A DNA stretch of 64,000 nucleotides from UBA1479 sp048263775 (GTDB lineage: Bacteria; Pseudomonadota; Alphaproteobacteria; Rhodospirillales; Casp-alpha2), in NCBI GenBank assembly GCA_048263775.1, contig JBLXDU010000005.1:62001-126000 (forward strand), in the 5' to 3' direction. Both the position numbers and the translations under genes were made by a program. Shown here piece after piece: positions 1-10,409 of the stretch; the stretch's first letter is position 1; every line of letters begins with the position of its first letter. Below the pieces are notes generated by a model. That model was not told where the DNA came from. It saw nothing but the letters and a program-made list of their open reading frames with translations, and did not search any database.

Positions 1-1
1 A

Positions 2-910
2 TCACCGGAAGGAAACGGATTCTCCATCATCGGCCGTCAAAAGGACGGAACCCACGTGTATCTCGAGGCTGCATTAACGGAAGGCCGGCAGGCCGATCGC
101 TCCGTGATCGTCGCGGCCCTGCGCGACATGACGGAACGAAACGTCGTCGCCGCTGCGCTCGCCCGTGCCAAGGAAGCCGCGGAAAAAGCCAGCCAAGCCA
201 AGTCGGAATTCATTTCCCACATGAGCCATGAGCTCCGCACCCCCTTGAATGCCGTGATTGGCATGGCCGATCTTTTGCTCGAGACTCCGCAGTTGCGACA
301 AGATCCGGACACCGTCCAATCCTATCTGGGCGATATCCGTGAAAGCGGCAGGCATCTATTGAGCCTCGTCAACGAGATTTTGGACGTATCTGTTATCGAG
401 TCCGGTGGCAGAGCGCTTGAATTCGAAACCTTCGATGCCGTTGCTGAAATCGAAAACCTGATCCGTCCGCTGAAAACGACTGAGGCGGCGACGGCCGTGC
501 TTTCCTTCCTCAAGGAAGAGGTTCCGGTCTTGATCACCGCCGACAAGCAATCCTTTCGTCAGACGATCCTCAATCTCACCACCAATTCAATCAGCCACGG
601 CGGCGTGGGCGTGGAAATCAAGATCAGCGTCGACACCGATATGCCGAACGGCTTCACCAAAGTCGTGGTGTCGGACAATGGCCCTGGCATTCCGAATGAC
701 ATGCTTACGGCCATTGGCCAGCCGTTCCTGAAATCGAAAGCCGCATACCGCTATACAGAACAAGAACGGACGTCCAACGGCGCCGGCATGGGGCTTTACA
801 TCGTCAAACGCCTGCTGGTTCTGAACGGTGGGAAGTTGGAGCTGACGAGCGCGCCCAACACCGGCACCACCGCGACGACCTACTGGCCGCGCAACGCAAA
901 CGCCGCGTGA
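2..910 (+). CDS. PAS-containing sensor histidine kinase, 5' end outside window
   Basis: The frame is open to the window edge, so the N-terminus is missing. The first visible codons read as the end of a PAS domain (GRQKDGTHVYLEAAL, then a VAALRDMTER linker). Next comes a HisKA domain with the phospho-acceptor box FISHMSHELRTPLNAVIG. The ATPase domain has N box NSISHGG, G1 box SDNGPGIPNDM and G2 box GAGMGLYIVKRL. The protein should autophosphorylate on the H-box histidine and pass phosphate to a response regulator; none lies downstream. The part seen has no membrane segment, so it is probably a soluble or PAS-tethered sensor. The gene converges on the thiolase gene with a 22-base gap and no obvious terminator hairpin. 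Confidence 0.9.
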   Translation, partial: SPEGNGFSIIGRQKDGTHVYLEAALTEGRQADRSVIVAALRDMTERNVVAAALARAKEAAEKASQAKSEFISHMSHELRTPLNAVIGMADLLLETPQLRQDPDTVQSYLGDIRESGRHLLSLVNEILDVSVIESGGRALEFETFDAVAEIENLIRPLKTTEAATAVLSFLKEEVPVLITADKQSFRQTILNLTTNSISHGGVGVEIKISVDTDMPNGFTKVVVSDNGPGIPNDMLTAIGQPFLKSKAAYRYTEQERTSNGAGMGLYIVKRLLVLNGGKLELTSAPNTGTTATTYWPRNANAA

Positions 911-932
911 TCCATCGTCCGCCGTTATTTCG

Positions 933-2114
933 TCAGCAAATCTCGAACAGCCCCGCCGCGCCCATGCCGCCGCCGATGCACATGGTGACGACCACGTTCC
1001 TGGCCCCCCGGCGTTTGCCTTCGATCAGGGCATGGCCGGTCAGGCGCGCCCCCGTCATGCCGAAAGGATGGCCCACGGAAATGCCGCCGCCGTTTACGTT
1101 CAGGATTTCCTGGGGAATGCCCAGCTTGTCGCGGCAGTAAAGTACCTGCGAGGCGAAAGCCTCGTTCAGTTCCCACAGGTCGATGTCATCCATCTTCAGA
1201 CCCTGGCGTTCCAGCAGGCGCGGGATGGCGAACACCGGGCCGATGCCCATTTCATCGGGCTCACAGCCCGCCGTGGCCAGGCCCTTGAAAATGCCGAGCG
1301 GCTGCAGGCCACGGCGTTCGGCCTCTTTCTCCGTCATGATGACGCAGGCCGACGCCCCGTCGGAAAGCTGCGAGGCATTGCCCGCCGTGACGAACTTGCC
1401 CGGCCCCATGACCGGCTCCAGCTTGGCCAGGGCCTCGAGTGTCGTGGTCGGGCGGTTGCCTTCGTCCTTGTCCAAGGTCACTTCCTGTTCCGTGACCTCG
1501 CCCGTTTCCCGGTTCTTGACCAGCATCATGGTGGTCAGCGGCACGATCTCGTCATCGAATTTGCCCGCCTGCTGCGCCGCCGCGGTGCGCATCTGACTTT
1601 CCAGGGAATATTCGTCCTGGGCCGCGCGGGTAACACCATAACGTTCCGCCACAAGGTCGGCCGTGTCGATCATGGGGATCCACATTTCCGGCTTGTGTTC
1701 CATCAGCCAGTCTTCCTTGACCTCGTTCTTCATGGCGTTATCGCGGACCAGGCTGATGCTTTCCAGACCGCCGGCGACTGCCACGGGCAGGCCGTCCATG
1801 ACGACCCGGTTGGCGGCCACGGCGATGGCCTGCAGGCCAGAGGCGCAGAGCCGGTTGATGGTCGTACCGCCGGTCGTGACCGGCAGGCCCGCGCGGATCA
1901 CCGACATGCGGGCGATGTTCTTGCCTGTCGCGCCTTCGGGCATACCGCAGCCAAGCACCACGTCTTCGACCTCGGCCGGAGCGATCCCGGCGCGGGCGAC
2001 CGCATGCTGGATGACGTGCCCGCCCAGGGTCGCGCCATGGGTGTTGTTGAACGCACCCCGGCCGGCCTTGCCGATGGGGGTGCGGGCGGTGGAAACGATG
2101 ACGGCGCGTTGCAT
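933..2114 (-). CDS. acetyl-CoA C-acyltransferase (thiolase)
   Basis: This 393-residue thiolase catalyses the last step of beta-oxidation, cleaving 3-ketoacyl-CoA with CoA to acetyl-CoA and a shortened acyl-CoA. The nucleophilic cysteine is C90 in NRLCASGLQA. The other catalytic residues are H349 in GGGISVGHPFG and C379 in CIGGGMGAAG. Length is normal for the family. The start is ATG with AAGGAA eight bases upstream. It is the last gene of a minus-strand set reading acyl-CoA ligase, ThDP enzyme, hydratase/dehydrogenase, thiolase, and lies 21 bases after the hydratase/dehydrogenase stop, so the two probably act as a pair. A biosynthetic acetoacetyl-CoA thiolase is the alternative, but context favours degradation. 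Confidence 0.93.
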   Translation of the reverse strand: MQRAVIVSTARTPIGKAGRGAFNNTHGATLGGHVIQHAVARAGIAPAEVEDVVLGCGMPEGATGKNIARMSVIRAGLPVTTGGTTINRLCASGLQAIAVAANRVVMDGLPVAVAGGLESISLVRDNAMKNEVKEDWLMEHKPEMWIPMIDTADLVAERYGVTRAAQDEYSLESQMRTAAAQQAGKFDDEIVPLTTMMLVKNRETGEVTEQEVTLDKDEGNRPTTTLEALAKLEPVMGPGKFVTAGNASQLSDGASACVIMTEKEAERRGLQPLGIFKGLATAGCEPDEMGIGPVFAIPRLLERQGLKMDDIDLWELNEAFASQVLYCRDKLGIPQEILNVNGGGISVGHPFGMTGARLTGHALIEGKRRGARNVVVTMCIGGGMGAAGLFEIC

Positions 2115-2135
2115 ATTCTTGTTCCTTCTTGGTCT

Positions 2136-4235
2136 CTATAGATCGGCGAATGTGCCACCCGTGCGGGCAAGCTTTTCCAGAAGCGGCGCGGGCTCAAGCG
2201 CCGGCGAGGCGGCCTTCGCCCAATGGGCCAGACGTTCGTAAACATGCTTGGCGCCGACCTGATCGGCGTGGAACATGGGCCCGCCCTTGGCGATGGGGAA
2301 GCCGTAACCGTTGGTCCAGATGATGTCGATGTCCGACGCGCGCTGGGCCATGCCCTCGTCGAGGATCTTGGCCCCCTCGTTGATCAGGGCATAGAAGCAG
2401 CGCTCGTGGATTTCCTGATCCGTGATATCGCGGCGCTCGATCCCCAGCTCGGCCGAGGCCGCCTCGATGATCTTCTGCACCTCGGGATCCGGTAGCGGCT
2501 TGCGCGATCCTTCCTCATAGCGGTACCAGCCTGCATTGGTCTTCTGGCCCTTGCGGCCGGCCTCGACCACCCGGTCGGCGGCCACGGGCCAGCGTTCGCC
2601 CGGCTTGATGAATTGCTTCTGCCGTTTGCGCACCAGATAGCTGACGTCGAGCCCCGCCAGATCGCCCACGGCCAGGGGCCCCATGGCGAAGCCGAAATCC
2701 AGAAACACCTTGTCAATCTGCTGCGGCAGGGCGCCTTCCTCGATCAGGAAATAAGCCTGGCGGGTATAGCGGTGGTACATGCGGTTGCCGACAAAACCGT
2801 CGCAGTTGCCGACCAGCACGGGAATTTTCTCGATCTTTTTGCCGAGCGTCATGACCGTCGCGATGACGTCCTTGGCCGTTTCCTCACCGCGCACGTTTTC
2901 CATCAGCTTCATGACGTTGGCCGGGCTGAAGAAATGGGTGCCGATGACATCCGCCGGCCGCTTGGTCGCGGCAGCGATCTCGTCGATATCCAGGGTCGAG
3001 GTATTGGTCGCCAGCACCGCCCCCGGCTTCATCACTTTATCAAGTTCGCCGAAAATGGTTTTCTTCAGGTCCATGTCCTCGAACACGGCCTCGATCACGA
3101 TGTCGGACGAACCCAGATCGGCGTACTTGGTGGTGCCGGTAATCAAGCCCATGCGGGTGTCCATCGCGGCCTGGGAAAGGCGGCCCTTGGACACGGTCGC
3201 GGCATAGTTCTTTTCGATTTTGGCGAAACCCGCCTTGAGCGCTTCCTCGGTGGTTTCCAGCACGGTCACCGGTATCCCGACATTGGCCAGGCACATGGCG
3301 ATACCGCCACCCATGGTGCCGCAGCCGACGACGGCGGCTGTCTTGATGGGCCGCTTGGCCGTATCACGCGGCACGTCCTTGACCTTGGCAGCTTCGCGTT
3401 CGGCGAAGAACAGATGCCGCTGGGCCTTGGACTGTTCGGAATCGCGGCAGGTCACGAATATCTCGCGCTCCCGCTGCATGCCCTCGTCAAACGGCTTGGT
3501 CGCGGCGATCTCCACGCAGTCGATACAGGCAAGCGGCGCCAGAAGCCCGCGCGAGCGCTTTTCCCAGGTCTTGCGCGCCTCGGCAAACACCTCGGCGTCC
3601 GCATCGGCGACGGTGAGGTCGCGAACCTTACGCAGGGGCGCGCCATCAGCCACCAACTTGGCGGCATAGGCCACGGCGGCATCGGTCAGGTCGCCGTCAA
3701 CGATCGCATCCAGCACACCAAGGTCGCGCGCCTCGGCCGCGGAGAACGGATCGCCGGACAGGATGACCTTCAAGGCCCGCTTGGCGCCGATGATGCGCGG
3801 CAGACGTTGCGTGCCACCGGAACCGGGAACGATGCCAAGTTTGACCTCAGGCAAGGCGACCTGGGCCGAGGCATCGGCGATACGGTAATGGCAGGAAAGC
3901 GGCAGTTCCAAACCGCCGCCGAAGGCCGTTGAATGCAGGGCCGCGACGACGATCTTCGGAAAGTCCTCAACCCGGGCGCAAACCTGACGCAGGGTCGGTT
4001 CCGCCGGGGGCGTGCCGAATTCGCGGATGTCGGCACCACCGGAAAAGCACCGCCCACCGCCCCGGATCACCACGGCGTCTATGCCGTCATCGGTCTCGGC
4101 CTTGTTCAGGGCCGCCATGACGCCGCTGCGCACCGCATGGCCCAAGGCGTTCACAGGCGGGCTGTCGATGGTGACGACGGCGATGCGCTCCTTGATATCC
4201 AGGGTCACGGGCGTTGCGGGATCGGATGCGGGCAT
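2136..4235 (-). CDS. bifunctional enoyl-CoA hydratase / 3-hydroxyacyl-CoA dehydrogenase
   Basis: A 699-residue FadB/FadJ-type protein. The N-terminal crotonase domain (about 1-190) has the oxyanion-hole region GGGRCFSGGADIREF. The Rossmann domain begins near residue 300 with AAVVGCGTMGGGIAMCLANV, and two C-terminal 3-hydroxyacyl-CoA dehydrogenase domains follow (about 480-690). It hydrates enoyl-CoA and oxidises the product with NAD+, giving 3-ketoacyl-CoA for the downstream thiolase. The ATG start has AAGGAAG in front. It lies 27 bases after the ThDP enzyme gene. Family-level function is clear; chain-length preference is not readable. Confidence 0.93.
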   Translation of the reverse strand: MPASDPATPVTLDIKERIAVVTIDSPPVNALGHAVRSGVMAALNKAETDDGIDAVVIRGGGRCFSGGADIREFGTPPAEPTLRQVCARVEDFPKIVVAALHSTAFGGGLELPLSCHYRIADASAQVALPEVKLGIVPGSGGTQRLPRIIGAKRALKVILSGDPFSAAEARDLGVLDAIVDGDLTDAAVAYAAKLVADGAPLRKVRDLTVADADAEVFAEARKTWEKRSRGLLAPLACIDCVEIAATKPFDEGMQREREIFVTCRDSEQSKAQRHLFFAEREAAKVKDVPRDTAKRPIKTAAVVGCGTMGGGIAMCLANVGIPVTVLETTEEALKAGFAKIEKNYAATVSKGRLSQAAMDTRMGLITGTTKYADLGSSDIVIEAVFEDMDLKKTIFGELDKVMKPGAVLATNTSTLDIDEIAAATKRPADVIGTHFFSPANVMKLMENVRGEETAKDVIATVMTLGKKIEKIPVLVGNCDGFVGNRMYHRYTRQAYFLIEEGALPQQIDKVFLDFGFAMGPLAVGDLAGLDVSYLVRKRQKQFIKPGERWPVAADRVVEAGRKGQKTNAGWYRYEEGSRKPLPDPEVQKIIEAASAELGIERRDITDQEIHERCFYALINEGAKILDEGMAQRASDIDIIWTNGYGFPIAKGGPMFHADQVGAKHVYERLAHWAKAASPALEPAPLLEKLARTGGTFADL

Positions 4236-4262
4236 GATGGGCTTCCTTTTGGTCTTGCGGGG

Positions 4263-5933
4263 TCAGGCCTTGGCGGCCTTGCCCGGTTTCAGGCTGGTCA
4301 GGTTGGTATAGGCACTGATGTGTTCAAGCGACGCCGCGACGTCGATGACCACGGGGCCCTCATGGGCCAGGGCTTCGGCAAGCATGTCGTCCGCCTGTTC
4401 GGCCCTGTCGATACGCAGGCCTTTGGCACCGAAGCTTTCCGCCCATTTTGCGAAGTCCGGGTTGACCAGATTGGTGCCCTCGATGCGGCCGGGAAAGGAT
4501 TTTTCCTGATGCAGTCGGATGGTGCCGTAGCTTTTGTTGTTGGACACGAAGATGCGCACCTTCGCACCATACTGCACGGCGGTCGCCAGTTCGTTACCCG
4601 TCATCAGCGTGCCCCCATCGCCGCAGACGGTGACAACCTGACGGTCCGGATGGCGCAGGGCGGCCGCCACGGCGGACGGGACGCCCAGGCCCATGGCCCC
4701 GGACACGGCCCCCAGCAAAATCTGCGTCGGCTTGAACGGGAAATAGCGATGGACCCAGGAATTGAAGTTGCCCGCGTCCATTGTGATGACCGCATCGTCC
4801 TTCAGCTGCGCCCGGAAGGCCGCGATGACATGGCCGAAGTTGACCCCGTCGGGCGCCGACCAGGGCTTCCATTCCGCCATCTTACGGTTGGCGTCGCGTA
4901 GGCGCTTCAGCCAATCGTTCCGCCCTTCCGGCGCCTTCGGCGGCGTCACCGCCGTAAGCCGTTCAATGAAGTCCTCGGCGTCGGCACAAATGGACTGCGC
5001 CGTTTCGAACACATGGTCCAGATGATCGCCGTCGGGATAGACATGGATCAACGGCTGCTTGGGCTGGGGGGCCTCCGGTAGCAGATAGCCCTGGGTCGTG
5101 ACGTCGCCCAGGCGCGTGCCGACGGCAACGATCAGGTCCGCGTCCTGCAAGGTTTCGCGGATCGACGCCGGCACGCCGTACCCCAAGTGGGCCGCGAAAT
5201 GGTCGTGCTCGTTGGGGAAAATGTCCTGGTTCTTGAAGCTGGCGGCGACCGGCAGCGACCAGGCCTCGGAACAGGCCAGCAATGCCGCCCGCGCCGAAGG
5301 CGCGCGCAGCATACCGCCCGCGATCAGGACCGGCCGCTTGGCGCGGCCGATGGCTGCCGCGACTGCCTTGACCTGGGCGTCCGTCGCCTTGGGCTTTTCC
5401 AGGGTGATCGGACTGACGCCCGTATCTTCCGCCGGGTCGAGCAACATATCCTCGGGCAGGACCACGACGACCGGGCCCGGCGTGCCTTCCTGGGCAATCT
5501 GGAACGCCTGAGCCACGACTTTGGCCAGATTCTTGGGCTCATGCACTTCGTCCACATGCTTGGCCATGTCACCGAAGGTGATTTTGTAGTCGACCTCTTG
5601 GAAGGCGCCGCGGCCCAGGTCGGCGCGCGGCACCTGGCCGATGAACAGGACCATCGGCACCGCGTCCTGTTCCGCCGTATGCACGGCGATGGCGGCGTTA
5701 CAGGCACCCGGCCCGCGGCTGACCAAGGCAACGCCGGGGGCCCCCGTCAGCTTGGCATCGGCGACGGCCATGAACCCGGCTCCGCCTTCGTGGCGGCAGG
5801 ATACGACCTGGATGTCATCGCAATCATGCAAGGAATCCAGTACCGCAAGGTAGCTTTCTCCCGGCACACAGAACACACGGTCGACACCGTGCAGCACCAG
5901 TGTATCCACCAAGGCGTCGGCGGCGCGTTTCAT
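4263..5933 (-). CDS. thiamine diphosphate-dependent enzyme of the acetolactate synthase-like superfamily
   Basis: A 556-residue ThDP enzyme with the usual order: N-terminal Pyr domain (VFCVPGESYLAVLD; likely activating glutamate E49 in SCRHEGGAGFMA), central domain near 190-330, and C-terminal PP domain with the cofactor motif GDGGTLMTGNELATA running to VSNNKSYGTI. The substrate cannot be read. Acetolactate synthase is unlikely because no small regulatory subunit is adjacent and the gene sits between acyl-CoA ligase and hydratase/dehydrogenase genes. A 2-hydroxyacyl-CoA lyase, oxalyl-CoA decarboxylase or benzoylformate-type decarboxylase would suit acyl-CoA metabolism better, but this is inference. 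The ATG start has GGAGGA eight bases upstream. Confidence 0.85.
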   Translation of the reverse strand: MKRAADALVDTLVLHGVDRVFCVPGESYLAVLDSLHDCDDIQVVSCRHEGGAGFMAVADAKLTGAPGVALVSRGPGACNAAIAVHTAEQDAVPMVLFIGQVPRADLGRGAFQEVDYKITFGDMAKHVDEVHEPKNLAKVVAQAFQIAQEGTPGPVVVVLPEDMLLDPAEDTGVSPITLEKPKATDAQVKAVAAAIGRAKRPVLIAGGMLRAPSARAALLACSEAWSLPVAASFKNQDIFPNEHDHFAAHLGYGVPASIRETLQDADLIVAVGTRLGDVTTQGYLLPEAPQPKQPLIHVYPDGDHLDHVFETAQSICADAEDFIERLTAVTPPKAPEGRNDWLKRLRDANRKMAEWKPWSAPDGVNFGHVIAAFRAQLKDDAVITMDAGNFNSWVHRYFPFKPTQILLGAVSGAMGLGVPSAVAAALRHPDRQVVTVCGDGGTLMTGNELATAVQYGAKVRIFVSNNKSYGTIRLHQEKSFPGRIEGTNLVNPDFAKWAESFGAKGLRIDRAEQADDMLAEALAHEGPVVIDVAASLEHISAYTNLTSLKPGKAAKA

Positions 5934-6007
5934 TTTATTGTCTCCTCCCGGATTGAATCTTTCCGGAACTTTAGCATGGCGTGATCAGGTGAAAATGGTG
6001 TGCTGTT

Positions 6008-7660
<1,653 letters not shown>

Positions 7661-7754
7661 GGATGTTCCTCCTTCGTGCGTATTGGTCTTTTCCCCGTGC
7701 CTTGCGCCCGGGTTTTCCGGACTATGGCGGCACGCTGCGGGCGAGATCAAGCAT

Positions 7755-7768
7755 CCATGAAAGCATGG
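7755..7768. promoter_or_regulatory. inverted repeat in the ligase/dehydrogenase divergent promoter region
   Basis: The 214-base gap between the divergent acyl-CoA ligase and acyl-CoA dehydrogenase genes contains CCATG-AAAG-CATGG, a perfect 5-4-5 inverted repeat. A shared operator here would coordinate both genes. The repeat is short and could be chance; no regulator gene is adjacent. Confidence 0.25.
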
Positions 7769-7874
7769 TTCGCAGTGCGGAACGGGTGCCGGGCGGGCCT
7801 TGTATTCGTCGGGCGATGCGCTAACACTTCTCACGCTTTCCACCAGACCATCGAAAAGACCTGAGGACACGGCC

Positions 7875-9098
7875 ATGGACTTCACCCCTTCCCCCCGCAC
7901 CGTTGAATTGGCGGACAGACTCGCGGCCTTCATGGAGGCCGAGGTTTATCCCAACGAAGCGCTTTATCAGGAACAGCTTTCGGCCGGGGACACGCGGTGG
8001 AAGGTCGTGCCCATTGTCGAGGACCTGAAGGCCAAGGCCAAGGCGGCCGGCCTGTGGAACCTGTTCCTGCCGGAAAGCGAACTGGGTGCGGGGCTGACCA
8101 ATCTGGAATATGCACCCTTGTGCGAGATCATGGGCCGCGTGCCCTGGGCGCCCGAGGTCTTCAACTGTTCCGCCCCCGACACGGGCAACATGGAAACCCT
8201 GGTCCGCTACGGCGATGCGGCGCAGAAGGAACAATGGCTGAAACCCTTGCTGAACGGGGATATCCGATCCGCCTTCGCCATGACCGAACCGGATGTGGCG
8301 TCGTCGGACGCGACCAACATCAAGACCAGCATCCGCCTGGACGGCGACCACTACGTCATCAACGGGCGCAAGTGGTGGACCTCGGGCATCGGATCGCCCC
8401 ACTGCAAGGTCATGATCGTCATGGGCAAGAACGATCCCAATGCCGAAACCTACCGTCAGCAGTCCATGATCCTGGTTCCGGTCGAAACACCCGGTGTCAC
8501 GGTCCTGCGCATGCTCGACGTCATGGGTTTCGACGATGCGCCCCACGGCCACGGGGAAGTCGTGTTCGATAATGTCCGGGTTCCCGCCGGCAACATGCTG
8601 CTGGGCGAAGGACGCGGGTTCGAGATCGCTCAGGGACGCCTCGGCCCCGGGCGCATCCACCATTGCATGCGCATCATCGGCATCGCCGAGCGGGCCTTGG
8701 AAATGATGTGTAAACGCGCGACCGAACGGGAAACCTGGGGCAAGGCCCTGGCCGACCGTGGCGTGACCCAGGAACGGATCGCCCAAAGCCGCATCGAGAT
8801 CGAGATGTGCCGCCTTTTGGTCCTCAAGGCCGCCTGGATGATGGACGAAGTCGGCAACAAGGCCGCCCGTCAGGAAATCGCCATGATCAAAGTCGCCGCG
8901 CCCAACATGGCGCTGGCGGTCGTCGACCGTGCGATCCAGGCCTTCGGCGGCGCCGGCATGTGCCAGGACACGCCGCTCGCCTATTACTGGGCGCGCATGC
9001 GGGCCCTCAAATTCGCCGATGGCCCCGACGAGGTTCACCGCCGCCAGATCGCGCGCACGGAACTGCGCCGGCAGATGAATTGGCCGCCCAGGGAATAG
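7875..9098 (+). CDS. acyl-CoA dehydrogenase, ACAD11-like
   Basis: A 407-residue flavoprotein that introduces the alpha-beta double bond into acyl-CoA. The start is ATG at 7875 (MDFTPSPRTVELADR) with a GAGGA-type site before it; the in-frame extension to 7800 lacks family character. Visible family features are FAMTEPDVASSDATNI (FAD/substrate contact), the LGPGRIHHCMRIIGIAERAL helix, and the C-terminal QAFGGAGMCQDTPLAYYWA followed by ADGPDEVH. The length and C-terminal features resemble the bacterial ACAD10/11 group. It is divergent from the acyl-CoA ligase operon and would make the enoyl-CoA consumed by its hydratase/dehydrogenase. Confidence 0.9.
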   Translation: MDFTPSPRTVELADRLAAFMEAEVYPNEALYQEQLSAGDTRWKVVPIVEDLKAKAKAAGLWNLFLPESELGAGLTNLEYAPLCEIMGRVPWAPEVFNCSAPDTGNMETLVRYGDAAQKEQWLKPLLNGDIRSAFAMTEPDVASSDATNIKTSIRLDGDHYVINGRKWWTSGIGSPHCKVMIVMGKNDPNAETYRQQSMILVPVETPGVTVLRMLDVMGFDDAPHGHGEVVFDNVRVPAGNMLLGEGRGFEIAQGRLGPGRIHHCMRIIGIAERALEMMCKRATERETWGKALADRGVTQERIAQSRIEIEMCRLLVLKAAWMMDEVGNKAARQEIAMIKVAAPNMALAVVDRAIQAFGGAGMCQDTPLAYYWARMRALKFADGPDEVHRRQIARTELRRQMNWPPRE

Positions 9099-9460
9099 GC
9101 ACGGCTCCTGAATTGAAAAATAACAAAGCAAACAATCGCAAAATTTTATTTATCTGGTCGGGCCCTCGCAAATATTCATGAAATCGACTGTAGGCCGTTG
9201 TTAAAAACTGTCCTTTTCGGAATTTTTTGATTTTTTTCAAGGCCATCGACGGCATTGCGACGATGACACGGGAACCCAGACCATTGACTTTTGGGCCTTT
9301 TCACCCCCATATGGCTCATACGTGTTACATTTGTTATGTCGATCTTAGATACCGGTTCGCCGGGTAGCTTCGTTATCCCCTGACAATGTGAACGTTAAAA
9401 CGCCGCGCCGCGCATGGTGCGGGGCGCATTTGCTTCACCCATTGAACGAGGAAAACGACA
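9099..9460 (+). promoter_or_regulatory. long leader / promoter region of the cold-shock gene
   Basis: This 362-base gap has no convincing ORF. Its first 140 bases are unusually AT-rich for this genome, with runs such as TTTTTTGATTTTTTT near 9220-9240. A TTGACT at 9284-9289 is a possible -35 with only a poor -10 near 9308. A GC-rich inverted segment lies near 9400-9425, and GAGGAAAA precedes the start codon. A long structured leader is typical of cspA-family genes, where it controls translation by temperature. I did not find a clear cold-box sequence. Confidence 0.4.
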
Positions 9461-9670
9461 ATGGCTACTGGTACCGTAAAATGGTTCAACCCGAACAAGG
9501 GTTTCGGCTTCATTCAGCCCGACGACGGCTCCAAGGATGCATTCGTGCATATCTCCGCCGTCGAACGCGCCGGCATTCATTCCCTGCGCGAAGGCCAGAA
9601 GGTCACCTATGACCTCCAGGCCGGGCAGAACGGCAAGTCCTCTGCTGAGAACTTGACGATCGCCGACTAA
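9461..9670 (+). CDS. cold-shock domain protein (CspA family)
   Basis: A 69-residue single cold-shock domain, the normal family size. RNP1 is visible as KGFGFIQ (residues 14-20) and RNP2 as DAFVHIS (about 28-34), the aromatic RNA-binding surface of this beta-barrel. Such proteins bind single-stranded nucleic acid and act as RNA chaperones in the cytoplasm. The ATG start has GAGGAAAA upstream, after a long leader. A GC-rich hairpin follows the stop codon, so it is probably monocistronic. Whether it is cold-inducible or constitutive cannot be read from the coding sequence. Confidence 0.97.
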   Translation: MATGTVKWFNPNKGFGFIQPDDGSKDAFVHISAVERAGIHSLREGQKVTYDLQAGQNGKSSAENLTIAD

Positions 9671-9680
9671 CGTCTGAGAT

Positions 9681-9710
9681 CCCGCCCCCTGCTTTTGGGC
9701 CGGGGGCGGG
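9681..9710 (+). terminator. GC-rich hairpin after the cold-shock gene
   Basis: CCCGCCCC pairs with GGGGCGGG across a 14-base loop, ten bases after the csp stop codon. No U-tract follows, so this may be a weak terminator or mRNA 3' stabiliser. Confidence 0.55.
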
Positions 9711-9779
9711 CTCAATCGTTCGCGGGCTGTGTGCATTTCCATGCCGCCTCCACCTTCGTTACAGTAAAGGAGAGCTCCC

Positions 9780-10091
9780 GTGACGACATCTACCCGCCAA
9801 CGCACGACCGCCCGTTCACGGGCAGAGGACGAGTTTCTCGCCACTCAGAAAAAGAACAAGAAAGTGCTCGAAGAAAAAGAGCGCGAGCGCGATGAGAAAT
9901 CTCAGCACGTGGCCAAACTGAAGGCGCAGCGTCTGGCCAAGGAGGCCGTTGAGCGCGAAGAAGCCGAACGGGAAGCCGCCGCCAAACCGGCAAAACCCGT
10001 CAAGGCTACGAAGGCCGCGAAGACCGTGAAGCCGATCAAGGCGGGCAAGAAGAAGCCAGCCGGCAGCCTGCCTCAATTTCATCGCTTCTAG
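9780..10091 (+). CDS. lysine/glutamate-rich small protein
   Basis: A 103-residue protein with no recognised family. The start is GTG at 9780, preceded by AAAGGAGAG. Residues about 20-68 are a charged, probably helical coiled coil dominated by K, E and R. Residues about 68-95 are an Ala/Lys/Pro-rich tail resembling histone H1-type or other nucleic-acid-binding tails (AKPVKATKAAKTVKPIKAG). It ends in LPQFHRF. Its place between a cold-shock protein and a zinc-ribbon protein, all on the plus strand, suggests a nucleoid or RNA-associated role, but this is only inference. Confidence 0.7.
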   Translation: MTTSTRQRTTARSRAEDEFLATQKKNKKVLEEKERERDEKSQHVAKLKAQRLAKEAVEREEAEREAAAKPAKPVKATKAAKTVKPIKAGKKKPAGSLPQFHRF

Positions 10092-10151
10092 GGGCCGCAC
10101 GGCCCGTTGAATGCGGCATCTGTACGAAGACATTGAACGAAGAGAAGACCC

Positions 10152-10364
10152 GTGACCGACGCCATCGATACCAAGGATTATGAAACGGACGCCGACGGCG
10201 GCCAGGTTTCCTCCGACCGGCCCAAGACGCGGACCTGTCTTCGGTGCGAGACCCGGTTCATGAGTGCTTGGTCCGGCGAACGAATCTGCCCGCGCTGCAA
10301 GGGGTCGAGCGCTTGGCGCAACGACGCCCCCCTTCCCCAGCGATCCGGTTCAACCGTCAGCTGA
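10152..10364 (+). CDS. small zinc-ribbon protein
   Basis: A 70-residue protein with two cysteine pairs, CLRC and CPRC, 18 residues apart (CLRCETRF, then GERICPRCKGS), forming a likely four-cysteine zinc ribbon. The acidic N-terminus (DTKDYETDADGG) and short Ser/Pro tail look disordered. The GTG start at 10152 fits an AAGAGAAGA purine-rich stretch upstream. Similar tiny zinc ribbons recur in alphaproteobacteria without assigned function. It follows the Lys-rich gene by 60 bases and may be co-transcribed with it. Confidence 0.7.
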   Translation: MTDAIDTKDYETDADGGQVSSDRPKTRTCLRCETRFMSAWSGERICPRCKGSSAWRNDAPLPQRSGSTVS

Positions 10365-10409
10365 CCCTCCGGCAAGGCCGGCTTGCCTTGCCCTTCTCCG
10401 CCCCATGAA

